Positions 14,199-28,108 are shown, counted from the stretch's first letter. The stretch: DNA of 64,000 bases from Lichenostomus cassidix (GCA_008360975.2 CM039182.1:30074566-30138565); one strand, 5' to 3'. Notes: a model not told the origin generated them from the sequence alone. Made by a program: numbers and translations.

Positions 14199-14248
14199 GA
14201 AACGTGTCTCAAAAACTCTTTTCCTTGTTGCCTTGTGGGGGACTTGGG
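14199..14248 (+). CDS. HDAC9: HDAC9 exon c: 50-bp exon with the distal structural-zinc Cys
   Basis: This small exon lies between ATATATAG and a strong gtaagt donor. It starts by completing the Gly codon from the previous exon and ends in phase 0. It encodes NVSQKLFSLLPCGGLG. The Cys codon at 14234-14236 in LPCGGLG matches the fourth ligand of the class IIa structural zinc (Cys751 in HDAC4 numbering, from memory), which pairs with the Cys-X-Cys motif in the exon at 843. The NVSQKLFSLL part differs from the human sequence as I recall it (DDSQKFFSSL), so this is the most relaxed segment of the domain here. It sits between introns of 5.4 and 14.2 kb. Confidence 0.94.
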
Positions 14249-14499
14249 GTAAGTAGATGTTTGTTTTTTTGCAAAAGGGACAGCACACAACATATGTGTT
14301 CATTGGTTAATTCTTTAGCATTATCAGTTCAAGGACTTCAGAAGCTGAAAAACAATGTAGGGATGAAACATGAGCCATTATCTCGCTGTTTTGTCAAAGA
14401 CACAGGAGGCAACACATTACAATAGGCACATGGAACAGCTAGGAACAAATTTTGTGTAAATGTGCTCATTTCTAGTTATCCCACTTTGGGTTTTTTAAC

Positions 14500-14790
14500 A
14501 TGAGCTTTTTTCTTGAAGAAAGTAACATGGGCACGATTGTTATAGCACAATGAGCTTTGGCGAAGCTGTTTTGTGTACTGTTGAAAAGTAAATATGGCTC
14601 CACATTTCTCTGAAAGGACGAAAAAGTTGCCAAAGCTAACATTTAGCATGAAAAAGGGCTCACTAGCTGCTAGCCAATAACTTGGGTATTGTTAAAGTAA
14701 TAAATTATGTGAGCATTTTTATGTCCTGTTTTGAAATGGAGTCATCCTGAAAGACAAGCTCATATTAGGATACAGTAGACAAAAATCTGC
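14500..14790. promoter_or_regulatory. Possible conserved non-coding block
   Basis: This non-repetitive, balanced-composition stretch is dense in short developmental-factor-like cores: TAAT/ATTA sites, GCTAGCCAATAAC with a CCAAT core, and TAATAAATTATGTGAG. It stands out from the surrounding low-complexity A/T sequence. Conservation cannot be measured here, so this is a visual judgement only. Confidence 0.25.
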
Positions 14791-15285
14791 AGAAAGAAAT
14801 ATGTTGCAACACTAGGTAAAAGAATAAAGCTAAATTATTGAAAACCATTTAAAATTTCCACTGATATTGGTATCGTGCTCCTATTAAATTGTAGTGCAGA
14901 TAATGCCAAAGAGAAATTATTTTTCACATATATGAGTTTTTCACACAAAAGTATTTCATGCTTTTGGTCCAACTGGGTCCATTATTTACCGATGTCATCA
15001 ATGTCAAAGTTAAATGTTAATATTCTGGATATCAATGGGCTAGATGGTTGATGTATATTTTACTTCCCTTTTACTGTTTCTCAATGAATTCTCCAAGTAT
15101 CTCTGAGTAGTCTGAGCAGACATAAAGGCATAATCTCAGGAGGGCACTTTCAGTGCAACCTTACACAGTTTTATTTACTTTTATTCTTCACAAAAGATAA
15201 ATTCCAGACCATACTAGTATGTTTATAGTAGGGAGTTTTATTATGAAATACATGACAGAAGAAATATTCATTTTGTAAGGTTTTA

Positions 15286-15306
15286 ACACACACACACACA
15301 AAAAAA
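15286..15306. repeat. Short (AC)n microsatellite
   Basis: About seven AC units are followed by an A run. It is short and of no evident function. Confidence 0.7.
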
Positions 15307-17989
15307 GAAAGAATGCATTTTAACCTTCAGTATTTAATAATTTTTGTGGGTTTCTGAACTATGAGTTAAGAAAAAAAGAATCAGGAAGTTGTAATGGTTC
15401 CAGTCCCTCCACTGTGGGTTTATCTTGCTGAAGATTCTGCCTAAAATTTGGAAGTTGGCAGCTAGCAACTAGCAAATTTGGAAACTTGGGCGTCATTTCT
15501 ATATGTGGCTCAGCTAACATCCCACATTGACATGTAGGTGTGTGTGCACATGCACCTTTGTAAACTACTGTGTGCACACATGCACAAAAATGTGCACTCA
15601 CTGGTGCATAAAAAAGGTAATTTTTCACAATGCTGATGCCGAGAAAATTGAACAAAAATTAATAAATTTGAGAAAAGATGTTCAGGCTTCTGAGTAAAAA
15701 AGAGATTAGGTAAAATTGCTTAAAAAAATCTATTTGAGGGCCTTGCTTAGTAAATAGGACTATGGTATTTTTTCAAAATTAAAGGATAAGATTTTTCTAT
15801 GAAACAGGTTATTGTGGTATTAAAAAATCCTGACCAGGGATGTGCTTTGAAATCCTTCTACTAATGACAGTATGGTTTCCATTCTAAAGCTAACATGAGT
15901 CACAATTGGTCAGTATAACTTCTTTTTGCTTTAAAGCTTTTAAATTAATCTACATTTTTTTCAGTCTGTTTGCTTTATTTCTCATTTAAATTCATGGAAA
16001 TTTGATTAAAGAACATGTTGTAGAAATAGATCTTTTATTTATTTATTTTCTAGTGGGTTTGCCTTCCTATATATTATTACTGTCAGGCTTGCTTGGGGCT
16101 TTTTTAAAGGAATGGGTTATGACCTTTTTCAAGGTAAATAATCAGATTAGGAGCTTTCTTTCAGCGATATTTAGCTGTCGATTGGTTAAGATGAGCTCCG
16201 GGAAAGGGAGCTGCTTCAAACTGTGGAAAGCAATTCTTAAGCTTATTTTCAGAAATGATGGTGGAAAGAAACAAGGAACATTGCTACTTAGTAACTTTCA
16301 ACTTAATTGAGAGGTATAAAGTAGTAATCAGTGTAAAGCAGGAAGAGTAGCTCATGCGAAGATTTTAAGGAGGGATGGAAGAATTTAAATTTTTTAATGT
16401 TTGTTGTATTTTTTTTTCCCTGCCTCATCATTACTTGCTGCACTGTCAAGAAAAAAGATTCCATTCTTGCAGGAGACTTTATGACTTCCTTTTGCACAAG
16501 GATTTTCAGAAACTATTGTCTTCTAAGTATATGGGGACCTTGCTGGCTGTTACCATGCAGCAGATTAGTGGTTAGACTACTCATACAGGGGATGGGAAAG
16601 CTAGGCTCAGTTCTCTCCACTCCTAGGCTGGATTTAATATCAGAGACCCCACGTCTTAGTGGGCGTTGCTACCAAATATTTAGATAGATCAAATATTATT
16701 TCTGGCTGTGGAGCCCCACACCATGCATTGAAGCAGTGCCACTGTTGGAAAGTGCACTGGGCAAGTAAGGCTGAACATAAGTAAGATAAAGCCCATGCAC
16801 CTAAGGCTATGATCTACCTAGTAAATATAATTATAAATACTGCCACATCCTAGCTCTGAGGCCCTGTTCCACAAACAGCATATACATTTGATATGAAAGA
16901 GTCACTGAACAGAATGAAAACTGCTCTTGGATCAAGGACTGGAAGCTAAGACTTCCCAAACACTGAAGACATGATCACCTGATACTGGAATGAGTTTGGG
17001 ATGGCTTGCATTATTCACAAAGTCAAACTAACCTCTATAACCCTGAATCCTACTCTATTATTGATTTTGTTATCTCTGTTCTAAAACTGCTATCAACATC
17101 AGGAATCTTCTTCTTTGGATATTACTTACAGTGACAGTGAAAGGAATTTTGTTTCAAGCATTTTGAAAAGCAAACAAGAGGCAGTCTGTGTCCATAACCA
17201 ATATTTTCTGATCCTTTTCCATCACAGTAGCAGTGAAAAAAACTGCATGTATAGCTACATTGTAAACATTTTTCATCCATGTGAATTTTCTTCTAAGTAG
17301 TGCTAGGGATTGATTATGTCAGAGTCATTGGCAAATATGTTAAGCTTTCAGAAGAAATCAAACCATAAACTTTTTAATTTTATAAGAAACTAAATAAGTA
17401 ATAATTAGCTCTCTTATGTAAGAGTAGAAATCTCTTTCACCTGTACAGCTAAATTGAACAGATCTCACAAAGAGAGAAAAAAATTGTCTAAACTAGCATC
17501 CTAAATTTGCCCATAACAGGTTTCCTTTCAATGATGGTTAATTTTTTATCAGAGGACTATCCAGGGTCAGCAGTATAAAATCCACTGAAGTATGGGATCT
17601 CCCTCCTGCAATAATGTTTTTATTGGTTTTTTTTTTTCAAGCTTAACCTTGTTCCAGAACCAACTGTTGTTAAAGAATTCTAATACCACGGGGATGAAAT
17701 TCTTTGTGTTGGAGAGACTAGCAGCTCTATGGCCAGCAGTTTTAATAAAAAGAGATGGTTTCTTGCAGCTGGTCAGAGGTTTGGAATGTGAAAAGTTTTC
17801 CAGGAGAGGTGGGTAGATTGCAGGTGAAGTGGCCAAATGGGGAGAATAATCACAAATTACATTTTGGTTCTGTGGATTGTCAGACTGTTCCACAATTTTT
17901 CATCTGTAAACAGCCACTAGAGCTATAACTGACCATTTGACCGAAATATCCATCTATTGCAATTCCTCTCCTGTTGTGCTGTGAAAATG

Positions 17990-18500
17990 ACAATAGGAAA
18001 AGCAGAAATCTACTTTTAATAGGAGAAAGTTTCATCTCCTTGTCTCAGTCTGTCACTAAAAATAGTGGTTGTTTTCTTGCCTGTTTGACCTGCTGCTGTG
18101 CGAAGAAATCTTGAAGTCATTTCTCAGCCATATTTTTTTGTCTAGTTGATAGGCAAAAAACCCCACAAAAGAAAAGAAGAGCAGGCTTTTATGATAATGT
18201 CATCATCGGCTCCCAGCTTCAAACACTTCTGCGGCTTTTGAATTGTCATTTATAACTTGGAACTGAACCGACCCATAATTCCCTTGATGCATTTAGAGAA
18301 ATTGATAACAGACTGCTTCTTTTATGGCTCAGAGGAGGCAACTCCAATCACATCACTATTGGCAGTCAATATTATTTTCTGACATGGTTGTAAAAGTATA
18401 AAGGGGCTTATGGCATTTGTTTAGATGAGGAATGGGCTCTCAAGCTGTGCTGGGGTTTATGGGTCCAGATTACTGAGAAGCAAAGGGAATATGATGTTTG
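17990..18500. promoter_or_regulatory. Enhancer-like conserved-looking non-coding block
   Basis: This block of about 0.5 kb is free of repeats and stop-dense in every frame. It holds three TTTATG(A/G) sites (near 18188, 18321 and 18456), which fit posterior HOX or CDX proteins. It also has ATTGATAAC, an ATTGTCATTTATAAC segment and several TAAT cores. HDAC9 introns and exons are reported in mammals to contain limb and branchial-arch enhancers of the neighbouring TWIST1 gene. Equating this block with one of those is inference. Confidence 0.35.
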
Positions 18501-21263
18501 CAAACAGGATATGATTTTATTTAAGTTTGGGTTTCATACGTTGTTCCCTGGGGATTGTCCTGCAGACAGAAGAGAATTTCACTTTTATCATATGAAATTG
18601 GGCAGTTATCCAATCCCCCCTGCTCTCCCCCATCCTCCCCACCAAAGACACTGCTCCAAACCTGTAATGCATAAAGTCAGACCTTTAAATTGCAAGAGGA
18701 GGAGCTGGGGGAGAACGCCACCCTGCAAGAAATCAGACTTCAGAAGAATTAATGTTTAGTGAGCTGAACAGAGTGGCTCCTGGGCTAAATATCAAGCCAT
18801 CTGAATGGCTAAGTATGACTTGTACATATGATGGAATGTCCATTGCATTTCCTCTAATTTTGCTGTTACAGCAGTAAAACAGAGATGATATTTTCTACTG
18901 GGATAAGCTGGTCTTGTTTTGAAAACTGAAGTGTAACTTAGACCTTTCATATCAGAAAAACAATTTGGCCTGTAATTACCAAGAAAAGAAATTTATGGCT
19001 ATAAAATCTCTCAACAGTTTACAAAACTTACAAAACATTCATATTTTCTGGATGTTAAATTTCTTCCTGCCATTCCTTGCTGTGGCAGCTGACAGTGCTA
19101 CTTTTTGTTCTGACCACACATGAAGAAAAGCAATAAGAAAGGCAAGATTTTACTAGTACACAAGTTTAGTAAGTCATCCAGGAAACAAATTGGTTTTTGC
19201 TGCTTCTCATTCTTCCCTTGATCTTCTCAGCCTGTACCCAGGAAGCATTTTCAGCCTTTACACATAATGACTCTTCATTCCTCTTATTTCTATAAGAGCT
19301 AATGGTACCAAACTGGTTCCATTACCATGGTACAACAGCGTAAAAATCAAGAAAATATTAGCAATGGTATTACTTTCTTGTAGCAAATTTTGATTCCAGG
19401 CTGTTTAGCTGTCTCTCCTTATATCTGCAGACAACTGTGTCAGTAAAGAAATTAGACTGCTTATAGTTTGGGTATTCAAATGAACCATCATCTCTACACA
19501 GATGCTAGAATTAACTTGTGTCTTCTTCCTATATTCCCGGCTGTACCAAAATAGGTATAGTCCTCTCAACAGGAAATATGTCTGTTTCCTGGTTTTGGAA
19601 AAGCAATCTATAATTCCTAGAAGCTCATCTACTCAGTATTAAGTCTTCCATTGTGAAATCATTAATACACCATGCTGCCAATATATTCACCTAATATATT
19701 TAAATTACTAACCTGACCCATCTTATTAAACTACTGAAATTTGCCAGTAGCAACATTTTGGAGCACACTGCAGAAGGCCTCTAGGAATGAAGGACTTATT
19801 TACCTCCTCAGCCTCTCTGTTAGCTACACTATCCCTAAAGAAATACCAAGATTTAATTAAAACAGGCACATTATACTTTAACTGACATATTTTGCAGACT
19901 ATTTAGGACCCACAGTTGCACAGCGTTGACTATATTTTCTGCAGAGGTCAACAAAATGTGTGATCAATAAAGCTGTCCTGCTACCACCCCAAGACACAAT
20001 TTAAGGCCACTGGGGGTGGAACCAGAGCCAGGGCTGGCAGCTTATCTAAAGAAAAAGTAGTGAATTAAGATGAAATCTGCACATTTAATTAACTTGCAGT
20101 CCAGAACAACAGTACTGGCACTAGAGAGCCACATGCATCACTAGAGCAGGAGTCGTTCTACCTAAGATCAGAAGACCTAACTGGAGGTGCTTGATTGCCT
20201 TCATTGGCAGGGACTTGAAACAACTAAGTTTCAAATTTTAGGCACATTGATTTTAGAAAAAAAAAGTTACGAAGTGTCATAAGGTGAATCTTGATGATCA
20301 CAGCAAGAAACAGCCAGCTTTTCTTTATAGAGGTACAGACTTCATCTCTTGTTCTGGAAAGTGCAACTGTGTCTCATCTCTGGGCAAGGAGGGGATGCCA
20401 CATTTAGCATATCAACACCATGGCCACAAAAAAAGGAAAACATTTCTTCACATTAAAGGGCAGACATTTTGTCCCATTCTTGTACTTTCATGGCACCGAG
20501 GTGGCCCTGTGCCATCTACCACACAGCTTGATGGTAAGACCAGTAAGAGGTGAAAAACTGTTGAGCTGAGAGACAAAGTTCCTTGGTATTGCTGCAGCCA
20601 CAATACAAGCCTCTAGAATAGTTCCAGACTGGTTCTACATGCAGCATGCAAGGATAGAAAGATCAGGTGTGGTAATCTGCCAACTCACCAAATACACAAT
20701 TTGGTCCCTCAGACAATTTCTGTCCCCTTTTTAACAAAGGGCATTTTTTGTGTGCTACTCAATCTTGTAAAATTATTGGGAAGATAATGAACTACTGTAA
20801 AGTCAAATCTTTAGACTTACCTAATTTTCTGCATTTCCTAAAAACTATTGCGTTGCCAAAGGCCAACATTATGCAAAGAAGCCTAATTTCCCAGAATAAG
20901 AAACATTATATATATAAAAATATGCAGATGTATGTTAAAAGTAAATAACGGAATAGTACCATATACGTGCTACTACTACTATTCACTCTGCACAGACTTA
21001 ATTGCACACATATGGATTTGATGGCAATTCTGTAATTAAAGAAGAATTCACATTTGCACTTTAAAAACATATGATGTGTTTATTGACAGAATTTAACCCC
21101 AGCATGGACAGAAGAGCTCTCTGAAGAGGAAATGTTCATATGTTGCTTATCTGAATAAACATCAGGTTCTAGTGTAGTCCCATGGTGGCTTCCAACATGA
21201 AAATCTTCTACATCCAGGCAGAAAGCTGAAATACCATGTTTTATTAAAAATGTGTTCGGCAGT

Positions 21264-21350
21264 AAATGATGAAACTTTTTAAAAGAAAGGTTTTAAAAGC
21301 CTTTTTAAAAGAAGGCTTTTAAAGAAACTTTAAAAGAAACTTTTTGAAAG
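21264..21350. repeat. A/T-rich cluster of short direct and inverted repeats
   Basis: Repeated AAACTTTTTAAAAGAAAG-like units appear here. GGTTTTAAAAGCC is followed by GGCTTTTAAAG in near-inverted orientation, so the strand could form an imperfect hairpin. It is probably slippage-derived simple sequence. Confidence 0.6.
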
Positions 21351-24300
21351 AAGCTGCATTTTTCGTAACTCTATGCATCACAACCAACTGCACATTGTTG
21401 CATCTACTTGTCTACAAAATCCTGGAAACTGCAAGAAGGCAGTTGCACAAGCATTTTCACACACTAACCCATTAAATACTAAAACAAATGTCAAGTTAAA
21501 TTAATAGAGTACTTAGGGCTAGGCCTGAAAGTGCAGTAACATTTTTTACAAGCATCTGGTGATACACACCATATATCTGAGACTTGAATCTGGGCCTAAG
21601 TGTTTTATTTATGAGTTTTTTCTAAAAACAAGTTCTAATCCACATCTAATCCATGCTATCCTCCCTCCATTCCCCCACCAGTGATCCACACATCACTGTT
21701 TCACTAAGGTTTTGAGATCCTTTACGGTGTCTAACGTATGCTTTATGAGACCTTGAGATTCTGGATGCCTGTCATAACAGTTAGCTTCAGAGACAAACCA
21801 ATTAAACTATTTCTTTTTGAGATATTATTCTGTTCAGGCTTTGGCTTGACTTAGCCTGATTTTTTTCTGCCTCTTCTTTTGAATACAAAGCTATTTATTT
21901 TTCAATACAGACCTCACATATTTACTTTTTTTTTTACAAACTTTAAGATGAATTTTTACAAAATTTAAGATGATTTTTATGGAGCGGGGGCTACATTTAA
22001 ACCAGGGGATGACTACCAACATCGATAACTCTGCTAGGCACTCAATAATTAATTAAAAATTAAATTTTTACTGAATATCTTCTGAAAATTTGCTTTGATT
22101 GGCTTTTCATGTTACTTCACTATTGGCAAGTAAAAATTGAAAGATGTTAAATATTCGACACACAATTGGTTTGTGTATTGCCCATATTCCTTGTTTTTGG
22201 GGAAAGCCTGGAAAGAGGCTTTTGGGGTCAGAATGAATATTAGAATGAATAGCCTTTAAACCTATTTTTAGAAGTCCTTTTCCATAAATATTATTACTGA
22301 TAAATCCTCCTACTGGAATTATTAAAACACAGAAGAGAAGTCAATGCAAGACTGACGGAATTCTACGGTTTTTGTTTAAGCAATGATTTGTGATGATCCT
22401 TTGAACTATTCATCCTGCTGGAGCCTAAAGATCACATGCCCATCACAATTTATTTGTAAACCACACTGGTAGGCAAGAAAATATGAAAAGCTGATATTCT
22501 GGGTATTCTTTATGGTAGGCATTTTGATCAAAACAGCTGGAAATGCCTTTGACAGAAAAAAATCTTTGATACAGCTGCAATAGCAGTAAAAATAAAGGAA
22601 GCTCACTGGACATATTTTTCCTAACGTAGTACACTTTTACACACTTCCTGTATCTAGGATTTATGGAAAAGACGTCAGCCATGAAAACCTTTTCTCCTTT
22701 GTTCCTTAACAAGTGACATGGCTGACAGGCCATTCATTAGAAGTTGTTCCTTGGAGATGATGCGCACACCTTCGCTTCTTTAGTCATGGTGAGATGAAAC
22801 AGCAGCTGAGAAGCACGTTGAGGACCTTTTGCTTCCTAGTGGAAATCACAGAGGTGATGAATGATCACCAGGACATCTGTAAGAGTGGGAGGTGAGAGCT
22901 ATGAGCGTGACACCTGGGAAGCTGCACTGCTCATGGTCAGGAGCAAAGTATTACAAACTCACGTGGTAGTGTTTGCTGGCACGAACTGCTTCCAAGACTC
23001 CTTGCTGGAAGTGACACTGAAATGCCACACAATTTTTAGAGATTGATACACTTCAGAAAAATATTTGACTTCTATTTTCATGCCAGGGAATTAAAAAAAC
23101 CCAGTGATGGAAACATGTTTGTTCTGGCATAACTGAAAAAGTGTGAGACTCTGAATGCTTTTAAAGCTAAAACACAGGGATTCACTCTGCAATATGTAAG
23201 GTTTATTAAATCTCACTATCACTGAGTATCAGTATCAGTACTCTCCAGTATAATTCGTCACATAGTTCTTAATCAGTTTGTTTACTGCATTTAGCTACAC
23301 TGTTGTTAGCTGAGCAGATTTTATTTACTTCTCACTACTAGAACCACTTATATCAAAGGACAGACTTTTTAAAACATAGTTGTTTTTCTAGATTTGTGTT
23401 GAAATGATCCATCTGAAATGCATCATTAATTAACTTCACTCCAAGAACAGCCGAGCCCAACCTCTACTCTTTAAAGAAAGTGCAAAAAAATCCTTTTAAA
23501 CTACTGTAAGGAACTGCTTGTTGTCCAGGATATTGGACACACAGAATACAAGAACTGCTATCAAAGGAGCATCACAGGTCAAAGTTTCCACGAACAAGTA
23601 GATGACAGATTGCATTTTTGACCTGTTGTCAGAAAGTAAGTAGAGTATCTCTTGTGGGGATGTGTGGTTACTCTAAGAGGACTGGTTTTGATTTTAATGA
23701 TGGCAACAATTATGCAGAGAATCTGGAGCTGGATGAGCAATTCCGTGTATTTTTCCTCTTAGGAGTAAAATCAGAATTCCACTGCAGAAGATGGCTTTAC
23801 ATTAAATCACAAGTCGTGAGTTTGTGAGTGGGAGGAGGGGTGGGGAGAGAAAGTTCTAGGATGCTTTGAATTAATCCCAGAGCAGTAACTTGGACTCTCT
23901 TTTATATTGTCCTGTAATTATCAGTGGGTGTGTATTCAAGGCTACTTCAGAGTTTACAATAATTGAAGAGAAATAACTTGCACAGATGAATGCATCATGG
24001 GAGTGTGAAAAACTGAAAGGTTTGTCAGACTGTGAGCAGCATCTCTGGTCAACAGAACTCTGACACAATGACCCAGGGGATTTCTGGAGAAAAGAGGACT
24101 GAAATGGAGGATGAGGAAAGAAGAAGTTTTGTAGCAGGGAGAGGGACAGGTAAAACAAAAAGCAGTTATTATCTTAGAAATGCTTTAGCATTATTGTTCA
24201 TGGTCCTTTTTTGCCCCTCTGAGGGAGGTTCCAGATAAATTTAAATGGCAGGACAAGGAACATTTCCAGTTTTGTCAGCTACAGTGATTCCACAAAGATC

Positions 24301-27237
24301 TTTAAGTAATCTCTCCCTCAGGTGTATTGCCGTATCCTTCCTCACCACTTTCACATATGCCACAACCTAAGCACAGCATAAGGAGCTGGTAACTTTCAAA
24401 CTTTATAATCAGTCTTCCTTAAAATGAAATTTTCCAGCCCAAAAGCAGTTACACTACAAGCTTTCTATATGCTGAAGTGTCTCTACTGTAAGATTTCTTC
24501 TTTCTCAGCTTGTTTTGAGTACGCTTAAAGTCTTCATTGCAAAAGTGGCATTATCACATAGATATTTCTCGCAGGGAGCATTCATATGAAGATTTCTTTG
24601 TAGTGCAAAGTAGAGAATTTCTGGACACAGGGCTTGAAATATTAGTTGCATTCAGTCAGGAGAAGTTACGTACATTTCTTTGCACTTAAGTCATTCCCTT
24701 CCTCTTCATTGCCTCCACATCCACTTCAGGGACAGGTAGCTTAATTTCTATCATCTGTAGCTTTGCAGAGTATTAGCTTTGCTACACATGCCAATGATTG
24801 AGCTATACTACATGTGCTTGAAAAAGCCTGCAACCTACAGTGCTCATTCAGGAAACTGGGAGTGAAGTAAATCCATATGTGTGTTAGAAAGTCAGTGTTC
24901 AGACAGGGCTTGTGTTCTCTGGCTCTTGGCAGTATCATGCACAATTCTTCTTTGAAGAGCTGTAGCAGCGATAGGATTTTTGATAATGAAATGTGTAGTA
25001 TGCTCATAGAGCAACACTGACATTTTGATGCTTTAATTCTTTTTTTCATTTGGTTCAATTCAGAACATTCTTCTTTCCTGACAATTTTTAAAGGATTCCT
25101 AAATAGAAGTAATACACATAAATTAACAGAAAAACGGCTAAGATTCTGTGTTAGAATTCAGCTACAAATGCTGTATTCTCTGTAAATTTTGTTTAACATT
25201 GTCTGAAAAACAATCCTAATCAAGATAGGTTTTTCACTGAATTCTTTGGCTGCTCCAAAGCACTTGAAGAACAAAAATAACCTCTTATAAAATTCCATCT
25301 GACTTTGTAATAGTCTGTGATTCAGAAAGCATCGCATTTGTCACAAATTCATGCACAGTCAGCAAACAGATAGGCTGTCAGATATATGTGATATATACAT
25401 GTGCTAGAAGCAGAAACCACAGTGTCTAATCCTATTCCCCTTTACTTGTATAAAATCCAACCATTTCATCTCACAGGAATAAAGAAAAGCATATCAGTAG
25501 GATCTTAGAGCTGAATTTCTTATACAGCCTGACAACTGGGCCAACTAGTAGCTGTAATTTTAATGGATTTGCCATTTATACCACTGCGTTTCAACAGCAA
25601 TTTACAAAGTAAACACTGAGTAAAACTAAAAGAAATTCTCTGTTTAAACACCTAAAACATTTAAGGGAATACATAGAATTAAAAGAAATATAAAATTGAG
25701 TAAAATGACATTTTCCAATTGTTACAGCTAAAGCATTGTCTGTGTGATGCAAGTTCTTCTAGGTTGCTCTTCATGAGACAGTCCTCAGAAATTCAGCCTT
25801 AATTTTGCAAGAATATGAACTAGTATTTGACACCTAAGTTTATAATACTGTGCCTTTTTAGGGTAATTATTAATATATTTATGTTACTTTTCTTGTATTT
25901 TAATAACTGTGCATTAAAGTAAACATACATTAAACTGTGCATTCAGTTGGCTATCCCTAGTTTCAAGACTTTACCATTCATTACATGTACCATGCCCAAG
26001 AGATTAGCTAAAATATCCTGAATTTCCTGTGTTCATTTTGGTGGTCATTTTTGAAAATTTCTCAGGAAACACTGTTCTGTTTCCTGATTGCCCATTTTTT
26101 CTGCCAGTCCAGGTAAATTAAGGTAGCAGTCATTCAAGTGGTCTGAAGGAAATTTTTCAGTGGAAGATACTTGGTCTTACTGTCCTAGTTCAATCTCCTT
26201 ACACTCAGTTGAAAGCAGAAAATGATAAATGCTGCACCCTGGCCAACGCTCAGCACTGGAGAGACTGCAGTCTCATGTGTCAGACCAGACAACTGTCTTA
26301 AGGGTGGGTACTCTCAAGCTGTGGTTACAATTTTAACTTAATCAGCCTTCCTGGAAATGAATCATAGTCCCTTTGAGGATGCAGGTTCCTCCCGCTCATG
26401 CCCTGGTGTACCGAGCAGCTGCCATTGAATCATTTTCATCAGCCACTCCTTCATGTTAACCTTAATTTGCTAGCCATAAAAATGGTAAGAAAGTACTCCC
26501 TACCAGCCCTCTTGCTGATACTTCTTTATTTAAAATACTGCACAGTATTTTTCAAACTTTATTATGGTTTGATTAAATTGATTTAACCAATGACCTCTAC
26601 TTATTTATCTCCTGATTAGCTTTAAAAATGAAATTTGATTCACAGTTCCTTTAAAGCAATAGAGAGACAACTAGAAGGTCTGCCTAATGTTACATGTGTC
26701 TTTATTTTTTTACTGCTTGGTTTCTTTCTTATTTCTGGTTACCTATTGATTAGTGTGCATCTTTGGGAAACCAACTTAATTTCTTTACATCTCAAACTAC
26801 CAATCTACAAAACAAGTATCATAAATCATCCCATATCAAGCTGACGACGTTTAATTGTGGTTGTACAACATCTGAGTTTCTTAGAGGAAAACACAGCGTG
26901 CTGTCATTACTGTTATTCTAAACTTTGCAAGCAAAATCCAGGTTTCTTATTCAGGTCTACTGCAAATACAAACTATTTTCATTAGTTCTGCTGCATGCAC
27001 ACAAAACTGATCAAAATGATAGGAAAATCAGGTTCAGGACACGGAAAAGTAAGATCATTTTAGTAGCTTGAAATATAATATTATTGTAACAGTAATGGCG
27101 AAGACATTTGACAGGTGTAGAGAAGATCAAGCTTAGATCAAGCTTCTTTCTGTTTCAAATGACTAATCAGAGAAATTCCTCAGAACTTCCAGAGTCGAGC
27201 AGCAGTTGCATCCATTTTCAATTACTTGATTTCATTT

Positions 27238-27268
27238 CTTTTTTCTTTTTTCTTTTTTTTTTTTTTTT
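27238..27268. repeat. T/C low-complexity tract
   Basis: TTTTTTC-type units merge into a T run of about 16. It may be the tail of an old antisense retroposon, but no body was recognised. Confidence 0.6.
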
Positions 27269-28027
27269 AAGGAATTAGGAACAGAAGCTTCTGGTTCAAA
27301 CTGAAAACATGTCTCAGTGTGCTTGGAAGTCATCCAAATAGCATCTGCCACAGTATTTTGTCTATTCCTAAACGTTTTTCTTTTCATGATAAATTTGTAC
27401 GGTATGATACAATTAAATGCACTTCCCATGGAGCATCGAGGAAGTCTGGCTGTCTCTTTGGATAACTTTTTTCAGACTATTTAACACCATCATGTCTGCT
27501 TTACATAATATAGGGATATACGACGTTTCACCTACATGTTTGGATATGTTTCTGCAAATAAATAATTCTTAAAAAAATATTTCAGAAGTAAAATTTTAGC
27601 ACCTTGACTGAAGCTGTAGAGCAGTGCTGTTTAGCCCACCCCTACATTATATAGTGTGATGTTTTACATGTCACACTTGCTCATTTAGAAGGTGCAGAAT
27701 ACAACATTCTCTACTTTAAAATCCTTCATTCATCTGTTACAAAATAAAGCCTTCCAGACAAAATTTATTAGTTCATCCAAACTGAAGATACAGCAAGGGT
27801 CTTGCTTTATTTAATTCCATTTTCTATCTATTTTGACTGCCAAAATTACTCAAAACAATTAATTTGTCCGATTTCAGTCACTTACAAACAACTCCTGCCT
27901 GGGAAGGAAAAAACCAAAACGAGTCGTTACTGCTCGTTTTTGTTCTTAAGAAAGAGTCTCCGGGCTGGGCCACTGCTGAGCTTTGGTGGCACGGGCTGTC
28001 CGCGACGCTGCTGGGGCAGCGGTGGCT

Positions 28028-28108
28028 GTTCATTCCCGCTGGCCATTCCCGCTGGCCATTCCCGATGGCCACTCCGATGGCCACTCCGATGGCCATTCCC
28101 GATGGTCC
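28028..28108. repeat. 12-13-bp tandem repeat array
   Basis: About six units follow the pattern GGCCATTCCCGCT, GGCCATTCCCGAT and GGCCACTCCGAT. 13-bp and 12-bp versions alternate, and an edge unit starts at GTTCATTCCCG. Long open frames across it on both strands arise from the repeat and high GC, not from a gene. Confidence 0.85.

Noticed and set aside
20284..20553. 89-codon + open frame (possible retrogene fragment)
   Set aside because: The translation does not resemble a known protein, and there is no poly(A) tail or target duplication.
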